DNA of 64,000 bases from UBA1422 sp963676385 (GTDB lineage Bacteria; Bacillota; Clostridia; Peptostreptococcales; Anaerovoracaceae), in contig CAXXMM010000002.1 in the NCBI GenBank assembly GCA_963676385.2, forward strand, positions 124,001 through 188,000. The letters run 5' to 3'. Under the pieces are notes generated by a model. It worked only from the letters and a program-made list of their open reading frames with translations. It was not told where the DNA came from and made no database searches. This document shows, piece by piece, positions 33,666-43,467 of the stretch. The first letter of the stretch is position 1. Each line of letters opens with the position of its first letter. Made by a program: the position numbers and the translations under genes.

Positions 33666-35825
33666 TTATAGCATATCTGTCAAAGACGTGATATCTTTGA
33701 TTTCCTGATTGCTTAAGGATTTGACCCGTTTCACCTGATCTTTGATTGCACTTTTGTATACGGCAATCTCCTTATCATAATTTCCGTCTTTTTCATCATA
33801 GCGAGCCATAATGCTGCGGGTGGCTTCTTCCACATCCGCCTGTGTAAAACCAATTCCGGTACCCCAATATAAATTGCCGGGGTTTCCTTCTTCGGTAAAG
33901 GCTTTATCTAGAATATCCATGACTTCAGGGCTGAAGTACATGTTGTACCACTCTAACACGTTGTTGATTTTCCATGCGTACTCATCGGCAGCGGTGACAA
34001 CATCGCCTTCCTTCAGTGCATCAATGGTGCTTCTGGACAGGGTGATGTTTTCAATGGGTGCCTCATGGGGAACAACAGGTCGTTCATACATTAAGTTAAT
34101 AAGAGATTTTTGAGCAAACTTAAAGGCTTTCAACTCTTGATCTGTCAACTTCTTGCCTTGGGCCTTCAATTCGGCCATTTTATCTTTGTCTTGATCAATC
34201 CAAGCTTTCATGTAATCGTCATTGACTTGTTCCACTTGGCTTTTCAACGCTGATGCGCTGGTTTTCAGCCCGTCTAAACTGGACTGATAAGCATCCATGT
34301 CCACGCCGGCTTCTTCCATAATGGCAGTGGCGTCGTCACCGGTGGCATCCTTGAATCGATCCACTTGCGAAGTGAAGTCAAGATATAAGGCAGGCATTTG
34401 GTCAATATACATGGCTAGTGCACCATAATATTTGGTGTTAAAAGTCATAACCTTTTCATTGTAGATATCTTTGGTATCGTATTGGGAATGGTAAATGTTT
34501 TCATAGAAGGGGAATACGGTTTCCATATCCTCTTGCAGTAAGAAACCATTTACCGTTGAAGGAACCCCGGCTACATAGTAAGAGAAATCATCAGAGTAGG
34601 TATAGGTCTGGTATCCTTCTGTTTTAACGCCGTCCGCAAAGCAGCCTTCCGGATCCGGGGAAAGAGGATATTCGTTTGTAAAGAAGTTTAACATGGTATA
34701 CATTTCCGGCGCTGAATAAGTGCTGGTATATTCGGCAAATTCATAAGCCGGCAGTTCGAAGTTAATAAACGAAAGGGTTTTCCCAACCCAGTCCGGATGA
34801 AGGGTATTGATGTTCTCCCATGCTCCGACAGTCCAGTCGTATGGAGAATTGGTGGTGCCCCATTCTTCTGCTCCATGGAGGCAGAAAACAATATCATTTT
34901 CAGGGGTGTATCCGGATTCTACCATTGCCTTTGCCATGGATAGCACCAAACCAATGCCGCAACTGTCATCTTGAAATCCTCCAAAGTGAACATCATAGTG
35001 AGCGCCTACAATAATTTGATGATCAGAGCTTGTCCCCTTAATTTTACCAATTACATTATATGTGGTTCCACCTTGAGTTACCTCATTGTCAACATCCAAA
35101 GTGGCAGTCGTTTTCCCTTTTTTTATCAACCCCTGAATTTCCTTAGAATCCGCCACGCCAATGGACACACAGGGAATGCCAACCGGGCCGCAAATGTCTT
35201 GAGCATTTAGGGCATCATCGGCTTCTTGGGCGAATCCGCCAACGTTGGCGCTAATAATTGCTGCAGCTCCTTGGAATTGTGCTTCAAGCATGGGATAGGT
35301 GATCCACCAATTACTTCGCTGGTCAATATTAATTAATACAATTTTGTCTTTGACATTTAGTCCGTCATAATCATACATGGTGCCGTCATTGACAAAGACA
35401 ATCTGTTTTTTGAGATTATCTGCCGATGCGGTGGCATAACCGGAGTATACCGGATAATCTTTGCCATTGATGGTTAAGGTTGCTCCGTTATTCTGCCAAG
35501 TGTCGCAGGAAACCCCATCCTTAGACACATCGGTCAATCCGATTTCTTTCATTTGGCTTGCCAACCAGTCTGCGGCAGCGTGTTCCTCATCGCTTCCTGC
35601 ATTACGACCGCCTAACTCAGAACCGAGGAAATCCTCATCCTCAGAGAGCTTCACGGCAATGTCATACGCCACTTTTGAGTCCACATTGTCCAGGTAGGAA
35701 TTTACCATATCGGTTAACTCATCTGGCACCTCATAGCTGGTATCTTTGGAACCGCATCCGCTTAATAAAGGGATGGCCGCCAAAAGTGTAACTAACAGCA
35801 GTCCAATAACTGTTTTGCGTTTCAT
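33666..35825 (-). CDS. M28-family zinc aminopeptidase lipoprotein
   Basis: An exported peptidase of about 719 residues. It starts MKRKTVIGLLLVTLL and has a lipobox LLSGC near residue 22, so it should be a lipoprotein on the outer face of the membrane. A PA domain (about residues 110-230) is inserted before the M28 catalytic core, which shows the zinc ligands in GAHYDVHFGGFQDDSCGIG and the catalytic/zinc glutamates in CLHGAEEWG. The long C-terminal region is helical. The ATG at 35825 is best spaced from AGGAGG; ATG 35828 is also possible. Probably supplies amino acids from external peptides to this amino acid fermenter. Confidence 0.92.
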   Translation of the reverse strand: MKRKTVIGLLLVTLLAAIPLLSGCGSKDTSYEVPDELTDMVNSYLDNVDSKVAYDIAVKLSEDEDFLGSELGGRNAGSDEEHAAADWLASQMKEIGLTDVSKDGVSCDTWQNNGATLTINGKDYPVYSGYATASADNLKKQIVFVNDGTMYDYDGLNVKDKIVLINIDQRSNWWITYPMLEAQFQGAAAIISANVGGFAQEADDALNAQDICGPVGIPCVSIGVADSKEIQGLIKKGKTTATLDVDNEVTQGGTTYNVIGKIKGTSSDHQIIVGAHYDVHFGGFQDDSCGIGLVLSMAKAMVESGYTPENDIVFCLHGAEEWGTTNSPYDWTVGAWENINTLHPDWVGKTLSFINFELPAYEFAEYTSTYSAPEMYTMLNFFTNEYPLSPDPEGCFADGVKTEGYQTYTYSDDFSYYVAGVPSTVNGFLLQEDMETVFPFYENIYHSQYDTKDIYNEKVMTFNTKYYGALAMYIDQMPALYLDFTSQVDRFKDATGDDATAIMEEAGVDMDAYQSSLDGLKTSASALKSQVEQVNDDYMKAWIDQDKDKMAELKAQGKKLTDQELKAFKFAQKSLINLMYERPVVPHEAPIENITLSRSTIDALKEGDVVTAADEYAWKINNVLEWYNMYFSPEVMDILDKAFTEEGNPGNLYWGTGIGFTQADVEEATRSIMARYDEKDGNYDKEIAVYKSAIKDQVKRVKSLSNQEIKDITSLTDML

Positions 35826-35999
35826 CATTTCACCTCCTAAAAAACTAAAAATTCTAAATATATTATACAATACTTGGAGGTGATGTCAAATAAGGGAAGT
35901 CGCCTCCGGTTGGGGTATTCTCCAGAGCAATATCGTGCTACAATATATGCATTAGGCCAATGGGAAGGTCGTACTTATATGGAAGCAAGGAGAAATGCC

Positions 36000-36515
36000 A
36001 TGATTGTAACAGAGAGATTTTGTATTGTGGAGGCCACCTGTGAAGAGGTTAAAACGATTATCCGGATTGAATCCCATAAGGATAACAAAGACTTTATATG
36101 GATCGGCACTGAAGAAGAGCATTTGGCGGAAATCCAAGACCCGAATCACTTTTTGTGGTTGTTCAAGGAAAAGGACGATAACCGAATTGTTGGGTATGGG
36201 TTGGCTCGGGTAGACAGAAAATCCAATGTATTTGAACTTCGCCGTATTGCGATAACCGAAAAAGGAAAAGGATATGGGGAAGAAGCCATACGCGCCATAC
36301 TTGCCTTTGCATTTTTGGAACAGAATACCAACCGTTTTTGGTTGGATGTGTATCCGGACAATGTGGTTGGCATCAAACTGTATGAGAAGCTGGGGCTACA
36401 TCGGGACGGAATTTTGCGGCAGAACTATAAAGCGGACAGAGGATATTTAGATCAGATTATCTATTCCATGCTAAGAACAGAATATTTTTCCAAAAGAAAG
36501 GACGATTTGGCATAA
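36000..36515 (+). CDS. GNAT-family N-acetyltransferase
   Basis: A 171-residue acetyl-CoA-dependent acetyltransferase. The acetyl-CoA pyrophosphate loop is visible as RRIAITEKGKGYGEEAIRAIL (about residues 80-100), followed by FWLDVYPDNVVGIKLYEKLGL, the usual motif B. The frame is open back to 35874, but I use the ATG at 36000, which has AAGGAG eight bases upstream and begins the recognisable domain (IVTERFCIVEA). The substrate is unknown. Divergent from the peptidase gene. Confidence 0.88.
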   Translation: MIVTERFCIVEATCEEVKTIIRIESHKDNKDFIWIGTEEEHLAEIQDPNHFLWLFKEKDDNRIVGYGLARVDRKSNVFELRRIAITEKGKGYGEEAIRAILAFAFLEQNTNRFWLDVYPDNVVGIKLYEKLGLHRDGILRQNYKADRGYLDQIIYSMLRTEYFSKRKDDLA

Positions 36516-36530
36516 CCTAAACAATCCATA

Positions 36531-36577
36531 TTGACAAAAGATATTTGTTACACTAAAATAAACTGAACGGTCAGTTT
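36531..36577 (+). promoter_or_regulatory. Promoter and palindromic operator of the TetR/MFS locus
   Basis: TTGACA (36531-36536) and TAAAAT (36554-36559), 17-base spacer. Immediately after the -10 box is a perfect palindrome AAACTGA-ACGG-TCAGTTT (36560-36577) at the expected start site, the classic place for an autorepressor. Confidence 0.85.
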
Positions 36578-36593
36578 GAAAAGGAAGGGACCC

Positions 36594-37181
36594 ATGTCAA
36601 CATCAAAAGACAAAGCGGAAAACACGAAAAACCTTATTGCATCAAAGGCAAAAGAAGTTTTTTCTCAAAAAGGCTATTTTCAGGCATCCATGGAAACCAT
36701 TCGAACCCATTCGGGTATGAGCAAGGGGAGCATTTATTATCATTTCAAAAGTAAGAGGGATTTATTTCTATATCTTTTGGAGCAGCACATTCAGGAGTGG
36801 ATTGCCATGTGGGAGGAAAAATCGGCAGGAATTACCTCTTCAGAAGAGAAGCTTTGTGCTTTGGCAGAGCATTTTGCCAGTGATTTTGAAAGCCCTCTTC
36901 TTCAGGCAGCCACCGAGTTCTCCGGCAGCGAATCTGCAGATCCCCAAGTAATGGAGATTCTATTTGACTTAAATGGACGTTATTTCCCCGTAGTTTCTAA
37001 AGTCCTTCAAGAGGGGATTGAAGTAGGAGAATTCAAGCCCATGGAACTTGAAGAAATCACTTTGATTACTTATGGATATTTGGCAAGTGTGGGATCCATT
37101 TGTCAAATTGCCAATTATGAAGACACTAGTAAAATTTATCAAATGGCGGTAGATGTATTTTTGCATGGAATCAAGACGTAG
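36594..37181 (+). CDS. TetR/AcrR-family repressor
   Basis: A 195-residue regulator with the N-terminal helix-turn-helix ASMETIRTHSGMSKGSIYYHF (residues about 34-54) and a helical ligand domain. I start it at ATG 36594, behind AAGGAAGGGACC, rather than the TTG at 36576, which lies inside the operator. An almost identical operator sits before the following MFS exporter, so it should repress itself and the exporter until a drug-like ligand binds. Confidence 0.92.
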   Translation: MSTSKDKAENTKNLIASKAKEVFSQKGYFQASMETIRTHSGMSKGSIYYHFKSKRDLFLYLLEQHIQEWIAMWEEKSAGITSSEEKLCALAEHFASDFESPLLQAATEFSGSESADPQVMEILFDLNGRYFPVVSKVLQEGIEVGEFKPMELEEITLITYGYLASVGSICQIANYEDTSKIYQMAVDVFLHGIKT

Positions 37182-37222
37182 GATGGATTGGCCAGGAGGG
37201 TAAATTTTTTTTGCCAAATAAA

Positions 37223-37240
37223 AAACCGGACAGTCAGTTT
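37223..37240 (+). promoter_or_regulatory. Second TetR operator, upstream of the MFS gene
   Basis: AAACCGGACAGTCAGTTT matches the upstream operator AAACTGAACGGTCAGTTT at 15 of 18 positions. It lies 45 bases before the MFS start. Confidence 0.75.
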
Positions 37241-37284
37241 TTTATTGCCGCGGAATTATTTCTGACAGTAGAGGAGAGAATTGT

Positions 37285-38493
37285 ATGAAAGAATTACTTC
37301 GAAATCCAGTGTTTCAAATCATCATGACCACAGACGCCATCCAACAAATGTGTATTTGGATTAGAAACATGTCCATTTTGTTTTTTGTTATTGAGAAAAC
37401 CAATTACGACCCTATCATGATTTCGTTAATTACAGTCTTTGAGTATTTGCCAATCTTCATTTTTTCATATTTGGGGGGAGCCATGGCTGATAAATGGAAC
37501 CCAAAGAAAACTATGATTATTGGTGATGGGTTAAGCGGATTGTCAATATTGATTATCTTTGCTCTGGTGACTCAGGGGGCGTGGCAAGCAGTTTTTGCAG
37601 CAACTTTAGTATCTTCCATTGTGACACAATTTTCGGCACCATCATCCATCGTAATGTTTAAACAAAATATTGATGATAGCCTCATTGCCCCTGCCATTTC
37701 TATATCCCAAGGAATGATTTCCTTATATTTGATTGTGGGACCAATCGTTGGTACATTGCTATATCACGGACTAGGTATCCGTGATTCATTATTCTTAATT
37801 GCCATATTTTTTTTCATTTCGTCCCTTGTACAATTTTTGTTGCCACAGAGCCGTAGGCCTCCAGAAATTGCCAGCGCTAATATTGGAAAGCAGTTGCGAG
37901 AGGGAATTCAGTATGTGGCGATGCAAAAGGGGTTGAGGCTTTTAATGGGAGTTTTAGGTGTTTTTTATTTTTCGCAGGGATTGCTCCAACCATTAACGGT
38001 ATTTATACTTACCGATCGACTAGGGATGTCAAAGGAAAACTTACAATGGTTTTATTCCTTATCGGGAGTTGGCTTGTTGCTTGGTGCATTGCTTTCCATT
38101 TTGATTGTAAACAAGCTAAAAACTAGAACGATTTTGATTTGGGCAATGATAGGGTTTGGAGTACTCACCGTTGTTGAGGCACTGTCTACCAAGATTTATA
38201 TCACTGCCCCTTTATATCTTTTTTCTGGATTCATTACCGCTTTTGTCCAAATTGCTGTGAGTACACCTCTTATTAAAACTGTGCCAGAAGAATATGTTGG
38301 CAGAATAAATGGCATTATGTCTCCCATTCTAATTGGAGGGCTTCTACTGGGAAATGCCATTTCAGGTGTTTTAATGAAGGAATTGTCGTTGATTCCGGTG
38401 TTTCTGATTTCTGCATTTATTGTGTTTGGATGCAGCATATGGTCCGCTGGTTATCGCGATGAATCCGAGAAACTGGCTGTGCACAGTATATAG
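37285..38493 (+). CDS. MFS transporter (drug/metabolite exporter type)
   Basis: A 402-residue membrane protein with 12 predicted helices. The loop 2-3 motif is readable as GGAMADKWNPKKTMIIGD (G-x3-D-R/K-x2-R/K). It resembles MFS_3-type macrolide/enterobactin-like exporters (NIDDSLIAPAISISQGMISLYLIVGPIVG in parts). It has its own operator for the preceding TetR protein, so it is inducible efflux. The substrate is unknown. Confidence 0.9.
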   Translation: MKELLRNPVFQIIMTTDAIQQMCIWIRNMSILFFVIEKTNYDPIMISLITVFEYLPIFIFSYLGGAMADKWNPKKTMIIGDGLSGLSILIIFALVTQGAWQAVFAATLVSSIVTQFSAPSSIVMFKQNIDDSLIAPAISISQGMISLYLIVGPIVGTLLYHGLGIRDSLFLIAIFFFISSLVQFLLPQSRRPPEIASANIGKQLREGIQYVAMQKGLRLLMGVLGVFYFSQGLLQPLTVFILTDRLGMSKENLQWFYSLSGVGLLLGALLSILIVNKLKTRTILIWAMIGFGVLTVVEALSTKIYITAPLYLFSGFITAFVQIAVSTPLIKTVPEEYVGRINGIMSPILIGGLLLGNAISGVLMKELSLIPVFLISAFIVFGCSIWSAGYRDESEKLAVHSI

Positions 38494-38550
38494 GGATAAG
38501 GGAATAAGGCAGACAAGCATGTCATAGTGTGGTATGGTGGGAAGAAGTAA

Positions 38551-38569
38551 GTGGACAATGTTTGTCCAC
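38551..38569 (+). promoter_or_regulatory. Palindrome upstream of the nag operon
   Basis: GTGGACAA-TGT-TTGTCCAC, a perfect 8-bp dyad 40 bases before nagA. A candidate operator for an amino-sugar regulator that is not encoded in the window. Confidence 0.5.
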
Positions 38570-38609
38570 AAAAAGACAATCCGCCGAGTTGGCTGAATTG
38601 AGGTATCAA

Positions 38610-39773
38610 ATGAATGAAAAGGCTACTTATATTACGGGTGGAAAAATTATCTTGGACCATGAAGTGCTAACGGGAAAAGTGCTGATTTTTAGAGACAAGA
38701 TTATGGATATTATTGATGCTGAAGAATTTGAGATAATAAGAGAAAAAAAAGAAATGAATGTCATCAATGCCGGAGGGAAATATGTTTCCCCCGGCTTTAT
38801 TGATGTGCATATCCATGGAGCGGGTGGTGCGGACGTAATGGATGGGCAGCTTGCTGGACTGGATGTTATCAGTGAATCCATTGTGCAAAATGGTGTGACT
38901 GGGTTTTTGCCAACAACCATGTCAATGGGGTGGGAGGATACGAATCAAGCATTAAATGTGATTCGACAATCCATGATGATGAATCTGAAAGGCGCAAAGG
39001 TACTGGGTGCACACATGGAAGGCCCCTTTATTAACCCTACATACAAGGGCGCCCAAAACAAAGCGTACATCTTGTTGCCAGATTCCAATTGGATAAAAAA
39101 ACATTTTGATATTCTTAAAATCATTACCTTGGCACCGGAAATGGATGAAAATTTTGAGTTTGTAAAATATGTGAAAGAGACATCCGATATTGTTCTATCC
39201 TTGGGGCATACCAACGCCTCTTATGAAACTGCCATGAAAGGGATTGATGCAGGGATTGAAAGCGCCACCCATTTGTTTAATGCCATGGCTCCCTTTCATC
39301 ACAGAGCGCCGGGGCCGGTAGGAGCGGTACTAAACAGCAATGTATATTTTGAGTTGATTGCAGATATCCTGCATATTCATCCGGCACTATTCCAGATGCT
39401 TCTTCGTGCAAAAAGTCATAATAAAATGGTGTTGGTGACAGATGGTATGCGGGCTTCAGGTATGCATCCGGGAACTTGGGAACTAGGTGGGCAAGAAGTA
39501 TTTGTCAATGAAAATTCTGCAAGACTGTCTGACGGTACCTTGGCTGGAAGCATTCTGAAAATGAATGTGGCCGTCCAAAACATGATGAAACATACAAACC
39601 TGAAGATTTTTGAGGCGGTGGCTTTAGCCAGCCTAAATCCTGCCAAATTAATACATTTGGAAAAATCAAAAGGAAGCATAGAAATTGGGAAGGATGCAGA
39701 TATTATTATCTTTGATGAAGAATTGAAGATTGCCCAAACAATAATTGGTGGGCAAGTCGTATATAAAGCATAG
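38610..39773 (+). CDS. nagA: N-acetylglucosamine-6-phosphate deacetylase
   Basis: Removes acetate from GlcNAc-6-phosphate to give glucosamine-6-phosphate. The 387 residues show the amidohydrolase metal motif GFIDVHIHGAGG, GAHMEGPFINPTYKGAQ, LGHTNASYE and the catalytic aspartate in LVTDGMRASG. ATG 38610 follows GAGGT; the longer frame to 38529 lacks a ribosome site. First gene of a four-gene amino-sugar operon. Confidence 0.95.
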   Translation: MNEKATYITGGKIILDHEVLTGKVLIFRDKIMDIIDAEEFEIIREKKEMNVINAGGKYVSPGFIDVHIHGAGGADVMDGQLAGLDVISESIVQNGVTGFLPTTMSMGWEDTNQALNVIRQSMMMNLKGAKVLGAHMEGPFINPTYKGAQNKAYILLPDSNWIKKHFDILKIITLAPEMDENFEFVKYVKETSDIVLSLGHTNASYETAMKGIDAGIESATHLFNAMAPFHHRAPGPVGAVLNSNVYFELIADILHIHPALFQMLLRAKSHNKMVLVTDGMRASGMHPGTWELGGQEVFVNENSARLSDGTLAGSILKMNVAVQNMMKHTNLKIFEAVALASLNPAKLIHLEKSKGSIEIGKDADIIIFDEELKIAQTIIGGQVVYKA

Positions 39774-39787
39774 AAAGTGAGAAAACA

Positions 39788-40570
39788 ATGAGAGTTATCG
39801 TTGTGGATAGTTATGAAAAAATGAGCAAAAAAGCGGCAGAGCTGGTAAGGAGTCAAATTGCCCTAAAACCCGATTGTGTATTAGGATTTGCCACCGGGAA
39901 TACCCCGCTGGGGATGTATAAGGAGCTGGTACGGGCTTATGGCAATCATGATATTGATTTTCATGGAGTCTATGTATTCAATCTAGACGAATACTGCAAC
40001 TTGGAAAAGGAAAACACCAACAGTTATCATAGCTACATGAAGGAAAATCTTTTTCGCCATGTCAATATAGACAAAAAGCGCACCTTTATGCTAGATGGGC
40101 AGGCATCGGATGTAAATCAAGAGTGTAAAGACTATGAAGAGCAGATTAAGAGAGTGGGGGGGATTGATCTTCAAATCCTTGGGATAGGAAAGAACGGACA
40201 TATTGGGTTTAATGAGCCGGCAATTAATTTTGAAGCGGATACGCATCTAGTCAACCTTGCTTCATCAACCATTGAAGCCAATGAAAAATATTTTGGGTCT
40301 GCAAAGTTGGTTCCAACCACCGCCTTGAGCATGGGCATCAAAACCATACTACAATCCAAAATGTTGGTACTTCTAGCCAGCGGCGAAAAAAAGGCGACGG
40401 CAATTTGTCAAGCAGTGAACGGTAAAATATGCCCGGAAGTGCCGGCCTCCATTCTTCAGTTGCATTCAAATGTAACCTTAATTATTGAAAAGGAGGCCGC
40501 CCGATTAATTCCCATTGCTGAAACCAACGCCATGGGGAATTGTTTGGGGGAAAAGGAATTGAAATCATGA
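39788..40570 (+). CDS. nagB: Glucosamine-6-phosphate deaminase
   Basis: Converts glucosamine-6-phosphate to fructose-6-phosphate and ammonia. The 260 residues include LGFATGNTPLGMYKEL, the catalytic aspartate in FNLDEYCNL, and GIGKNGHIGFNEPA. Its start is 15 bases after nagA; its stop overlaps the kinase start (ATGA). The product enters glycolysis, next to the pgi step. Confidence 0.97.
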   Translation: MRVIVVDSYEKMSKKAAELVRSQIALKPDCVLGFATGNTPLGMYKELVRAYGNHDIDFHGVYVFNLDEYCNLEKENTNSYHSYMKENLFRHVNIDKKRTFMLDGQASDVNQECKDYEEQIKRVGGIDLQILGIGKNGHIGFNEPAINFEADTHLVNLASSTIEANEKYFGSAKLVPTTALSMGIKTILQSKMLVLLASGEKKATAICQAVNGKICPEVPASILQLHSNVTLIIEKEAARLIPIAETNAMGNCLGEKELKS

Positions 40571-41481
40571 AATATATCATTGGGGTTGATGGTGGAGGCA
40601 CCAAAACCGAGGCGGCGGCATATAACTTAGGGGATAAACAAATTGGCTATGGGGTTTCCGGCTCTGGCAATTTACTCTTGAATTTTGATAAGGCATCAGA
40701 AAACATTTTGGATGCCATTAATCGATGCATTCAAAGTGTTTTATCCAACCCTCTTTATGACCAGTGTGTAGGCATATATTTGGGAATTTCGGGAATAGAA
40801 GCTGGAAACAACCAACAAAAAATAATGAGATTTTTGTTGGACAAATTGGATTGCAAGATCATTAGCTATCATGATTCAAAACTTGCCCATGCGGCGATTT
40901 TCAAGGGAAAGGATGGCATTGTTACCATATCCGGAACCGGGTCTGTATGCTATGGCCAATATAAAGGCAAAACTGCCAAAACCGGGGGTTGGGGGCATAT
41001 ATTAGGGGATGGAGGAAGTGGATATCATATCGGACTGGCTGCATTTGTAACCATGACCGTGGATGAAGATTTGGGACGACCCATAAGCCGACTGACTAGA
41101 ATGTTGCTGCAGCAACTGAAGTTGAGACAGACCAAGGATATAATGGAATATATCTATTCTGCCGATAAGGAAGATATTGCAGCTTTTGCCCCAATTGTTA
41201 TGGATTGCGGAGAATTGATGGATGAAAATGCGCTTCAGATATTAAAAGAGGCTGGAGAACAACTGGCTATTATTACAACACGGTTGCACAAAAAGCTCCA
41301 AATAAATGAAGCCATTGAAATAGGAGTAGCAGGCAGTATCCTTAAAAATAATAGAATTGTAAGAAATACATTTAAAGAATGCATTGAAAGGGAGTTGGGC
41401 TCGGTGAAGATTATTATGGAAGATAGCCCGGCTACAATTGGCGCATGCTATCTTCACCGGAGATTGGAAGAGGAGAAATAA
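40567..41481 (+). CDS. N-acetylglucosamine kinase-like (BadF/BadG ATPase family)
   Basis: A 304-residue sugar kinase of the ASKHA fold. The phosphate-1 motif is YIIGVDGGGTKTEA (residues 3-16); ISGTGSVCYG and the adenosine-loop GGWGHILGDGGSGYHIG follow. Expected to phosphorylate cytosolic GlcNAc (freed by the GH20 enzyme next door) for NagA. The start overlaps nagB and its stop TAA overlaps the GH20 ATG, so the operon is translationally coupled. Confidence 0.88.
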   Translation: MKYIIGVDGGGTKTEAAAYNLGDKQIGYGVSGSGNLLLNFDKASENILDAINRCIQSVLSNPLYDQCVGIYLGISGIEAGNNQQKIMRFLLDKLDCKIISYHDSKLAHAAIFKGKDGIVTISGTGSVCYGQYKGKTAKTGGWGHILGDGGSGYHIGLAAFVTMTVDEDLGRPISRLTRMLLQQLKLRQTKDIMEYIYSADKEDIAAFAPIVMDCGELMDENALQILKEAGEQLAIITTRLHKKLQINEAIEIGVAGSILKNNRIVRNTFKECIERELGSVKIIMEDSPATIGACYLHRRLEEEK

Positions 41482-43388
41482 TGAATATAATACCATTGCC
41501 ACACCATATTATGCCCCGTGAAGGGCAGTTTTCTATAGCTCATGACACAGCTATTGTGTTGGATGTTGACCGAAATGACATAGATTTTAAGACTGCAAAG
41601 TTTTTGCAAAAAGAAGTGGCAAAAATAATTGCTGTAGTCCTCCCTATCAAAAAAGGGTGGCAAAGCAAATCCAATTTCAGCAATAATTGCATCAGTTTTG
41701 AATATGAGAAAAACGGCAAAGGGCAAGAGGCGTATCGGCTGGTGGTGAGCCAAAGTAAAATCACCGTATTGGCATGCTCCAATCGAGGGTTTTTATACGG
41801 TGTTGCGACGCTAATTCAACTTTGCAAGATTTCCAACGGGGAAATTGGCTGTGTGGAAATTGCCGATGAGCCGACTTTTGAAAACCGGGGATACCTTTTG
41901 GATGTAAGCCGTGGTAGGGTACCCACAATGGACAGCCTGAAAACCCTTGTGGGCAAATTGGCCATGTATAAAATTAATCAACTTCAACTATATGTGGAAA
42001 ACAGCTTTCGCCTAGATGGGTTTCAGGAAATTTGGTCTCAAACAGATCCCTTTACTCCGGAAGAAATTTTGGAGTTGGATTATTATTGCCATAACAGAGG
42101 AATCGAGTTAGTACCTTGCATTGCTACATTTGGGCATTTGTATAACATTCTTGGCTCGGAGAGCTTTGGTAAATACCGGGAGGTGGATCCGAAGCCGGGG
42201 GAAATTTTCACGTGGTATAACCGAATGATTTACCATACCATCAACGTGTCCGATCCGGAAAGTTTAACATTAATTACCGGTATCCTTGACCAGTACACAT
42301 CATTATTTCGAAGCAACAAAATTAACATATGTTGCGATGAGACCTTTGATTTAGGAAAGGGAAAAAGTGCAAGTCAGGCTGAAAAAATGAGCCAAGGCGC
42401 CTTGTATCTATCCTATGTGAACAAGTTGGTGGAATACCTTCAGAAAATGGGAAAAGAAGTGATGATTTGGGGAGATGTTCTTCAAAAAAATCAAGAAATG
42501 ATTGGAAACTTAAACCCAGAAGTAACCTGCTTGAACTGGCATTATGATTATGGTGCCAATGAAGAGATTGTGAAAATTTACGCCGATCATAAATTAAATC
42601 AGTACGTTTGCCCTAGCGTCTCGGGGTACAGTCGTTTGGTGAATGCTTACGATTTAAGCTTTGCTAACATCAAAGAGATGGCGGAACTAGGCAGTAAATA
42701 TCATGCCAAGGGGTTTTTAAATACTGACTGGGGAGACAGCGGAAATATTAACATGCCAGCACTTTCCATTCCTTGCATGATTTATGGCGCAGCGAAAGGA
42801 TGGAATGTGAAAGATCAAAGAAGCTTTGCCCATATTGATAAAATCATTTCTCGCATTGAGTATGATGATCAAGACAAAACATTGGTTGGATTATTGCGGG
42901 AACTATCCCATCAAGATTTGATTACGTTTAATGACTTTGTCTTTTTTCGGGATTATAAAGTATTAAACCAAACTTATGACAACCAGGGGACATTTATGCA
43001 TGAGAAGAGTAAAAACAATATGATGGAAGTGACAGAAGCGCAATTGCGCAATGCCGTGACAAAATGTGGTGAGATGATTAAATGCCTCAAGGAAAATGAT
43101 AGCACTTCTCATGTGCAAGTCAGGCAAGAAATGACGGAATTCTATTTGGCAGCACGGGGAGTAGCGCTGATGCAGGAACTGGGGTTGGTCATCAAGAAAT
43201 TTGAGTATGGGCAGAAGGTAAACCTAATCAGTTCTCCTGATGAGTTAGCTGGGAAGTTGGAATACTGGTTGATGGATTATTGTCAAGCTTGGAGAACTGT
43301 GAGCAGAGAAAGCGAACTGTTTCGAATCAAAGAATTTTTTTGGCAAATGAGCACCATTCTTCGAAAATATCACGAAGTGGTTTCTTAG
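41481..43388 (+). CDS. Cytoplasmic GH20 beta-N-acetylhexosaminidase
   Basis: A 635-residue glycoside hydrolase. An N-terminal GH20b-like domain (residues 1-125) precedes the TIM barrel, which begins FENRGYLLDVSRGRVPTMDSL. The catalytic Asp-Glu pair is in NICCDETFDLGKG (about residues 284-296), and WGDVLQKN follows. There is no signal peptide, so it should act inside the cell on imported GlcNAc-containing oligosaccharides or muropeptides, releasing GlcNAc for the kinase. No importer is encoded in the operon. Confidence 0.92.
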   Translation: MNIIPLPHHIMPREGQFSIAHDTAIVLDVDRNDIDFKTAKFLQKEVAKIIAVVLPIKKGWQSKSNFSNNCISFEYEKNGKGQEAYRLVVSQSKITVLACSNRGFLYGVATLIQLCKISNGEIGCVEIADEPTFENRGYLLDVSRGRVPTMDSLKTLVGKLAMYKINQLQLYVENSFRLDGFQEIWSQTDPFTPEEILELDYYCHNRGIELVPCIATFGHLYNILGSESFGKYREVDPKPGEIFTWYNRMIYHTINVSDPESLTLITGILDQYTSLFRSNKINICCDETFDLGKGKSASQAEKMSQGALYLSYVNKLVEYLQKMGKEVMIWGDVLQKNQEMIGNLNPEVTCLNWHYDYGANEEIVKIYADHKLNQYVCPSVSGYSRLVNAYDLSFANIKEMAELGSKYHAKGFLNTDWGDSGNINMPALSIPCMIYGAAKGWNVKDQRSFAHIDKIISRIEYDDQDKTLVGLLRELSHQDLITFNDFVFFRDYKVLNQTYDNQGTFMHEKSKNNMMEVTEAQLRNAVTKCGEMIKCLKENDSTSHVQVRQEMTEFYLAARGVALMQELGLVIKKFEYGQKVNLISSPDELAGKLEYWLMDYCQAWRTVSRESELFRIKEFFWQMSTILRKYHEVVS

Positions 43389-43467
43389 ACATTGTAATAA
43401 TGGTACAATCATAACAGGTGTTTCCTGTAAGACGGCATCTCTTGCACCACTGCATCGGGAGAGGGTT

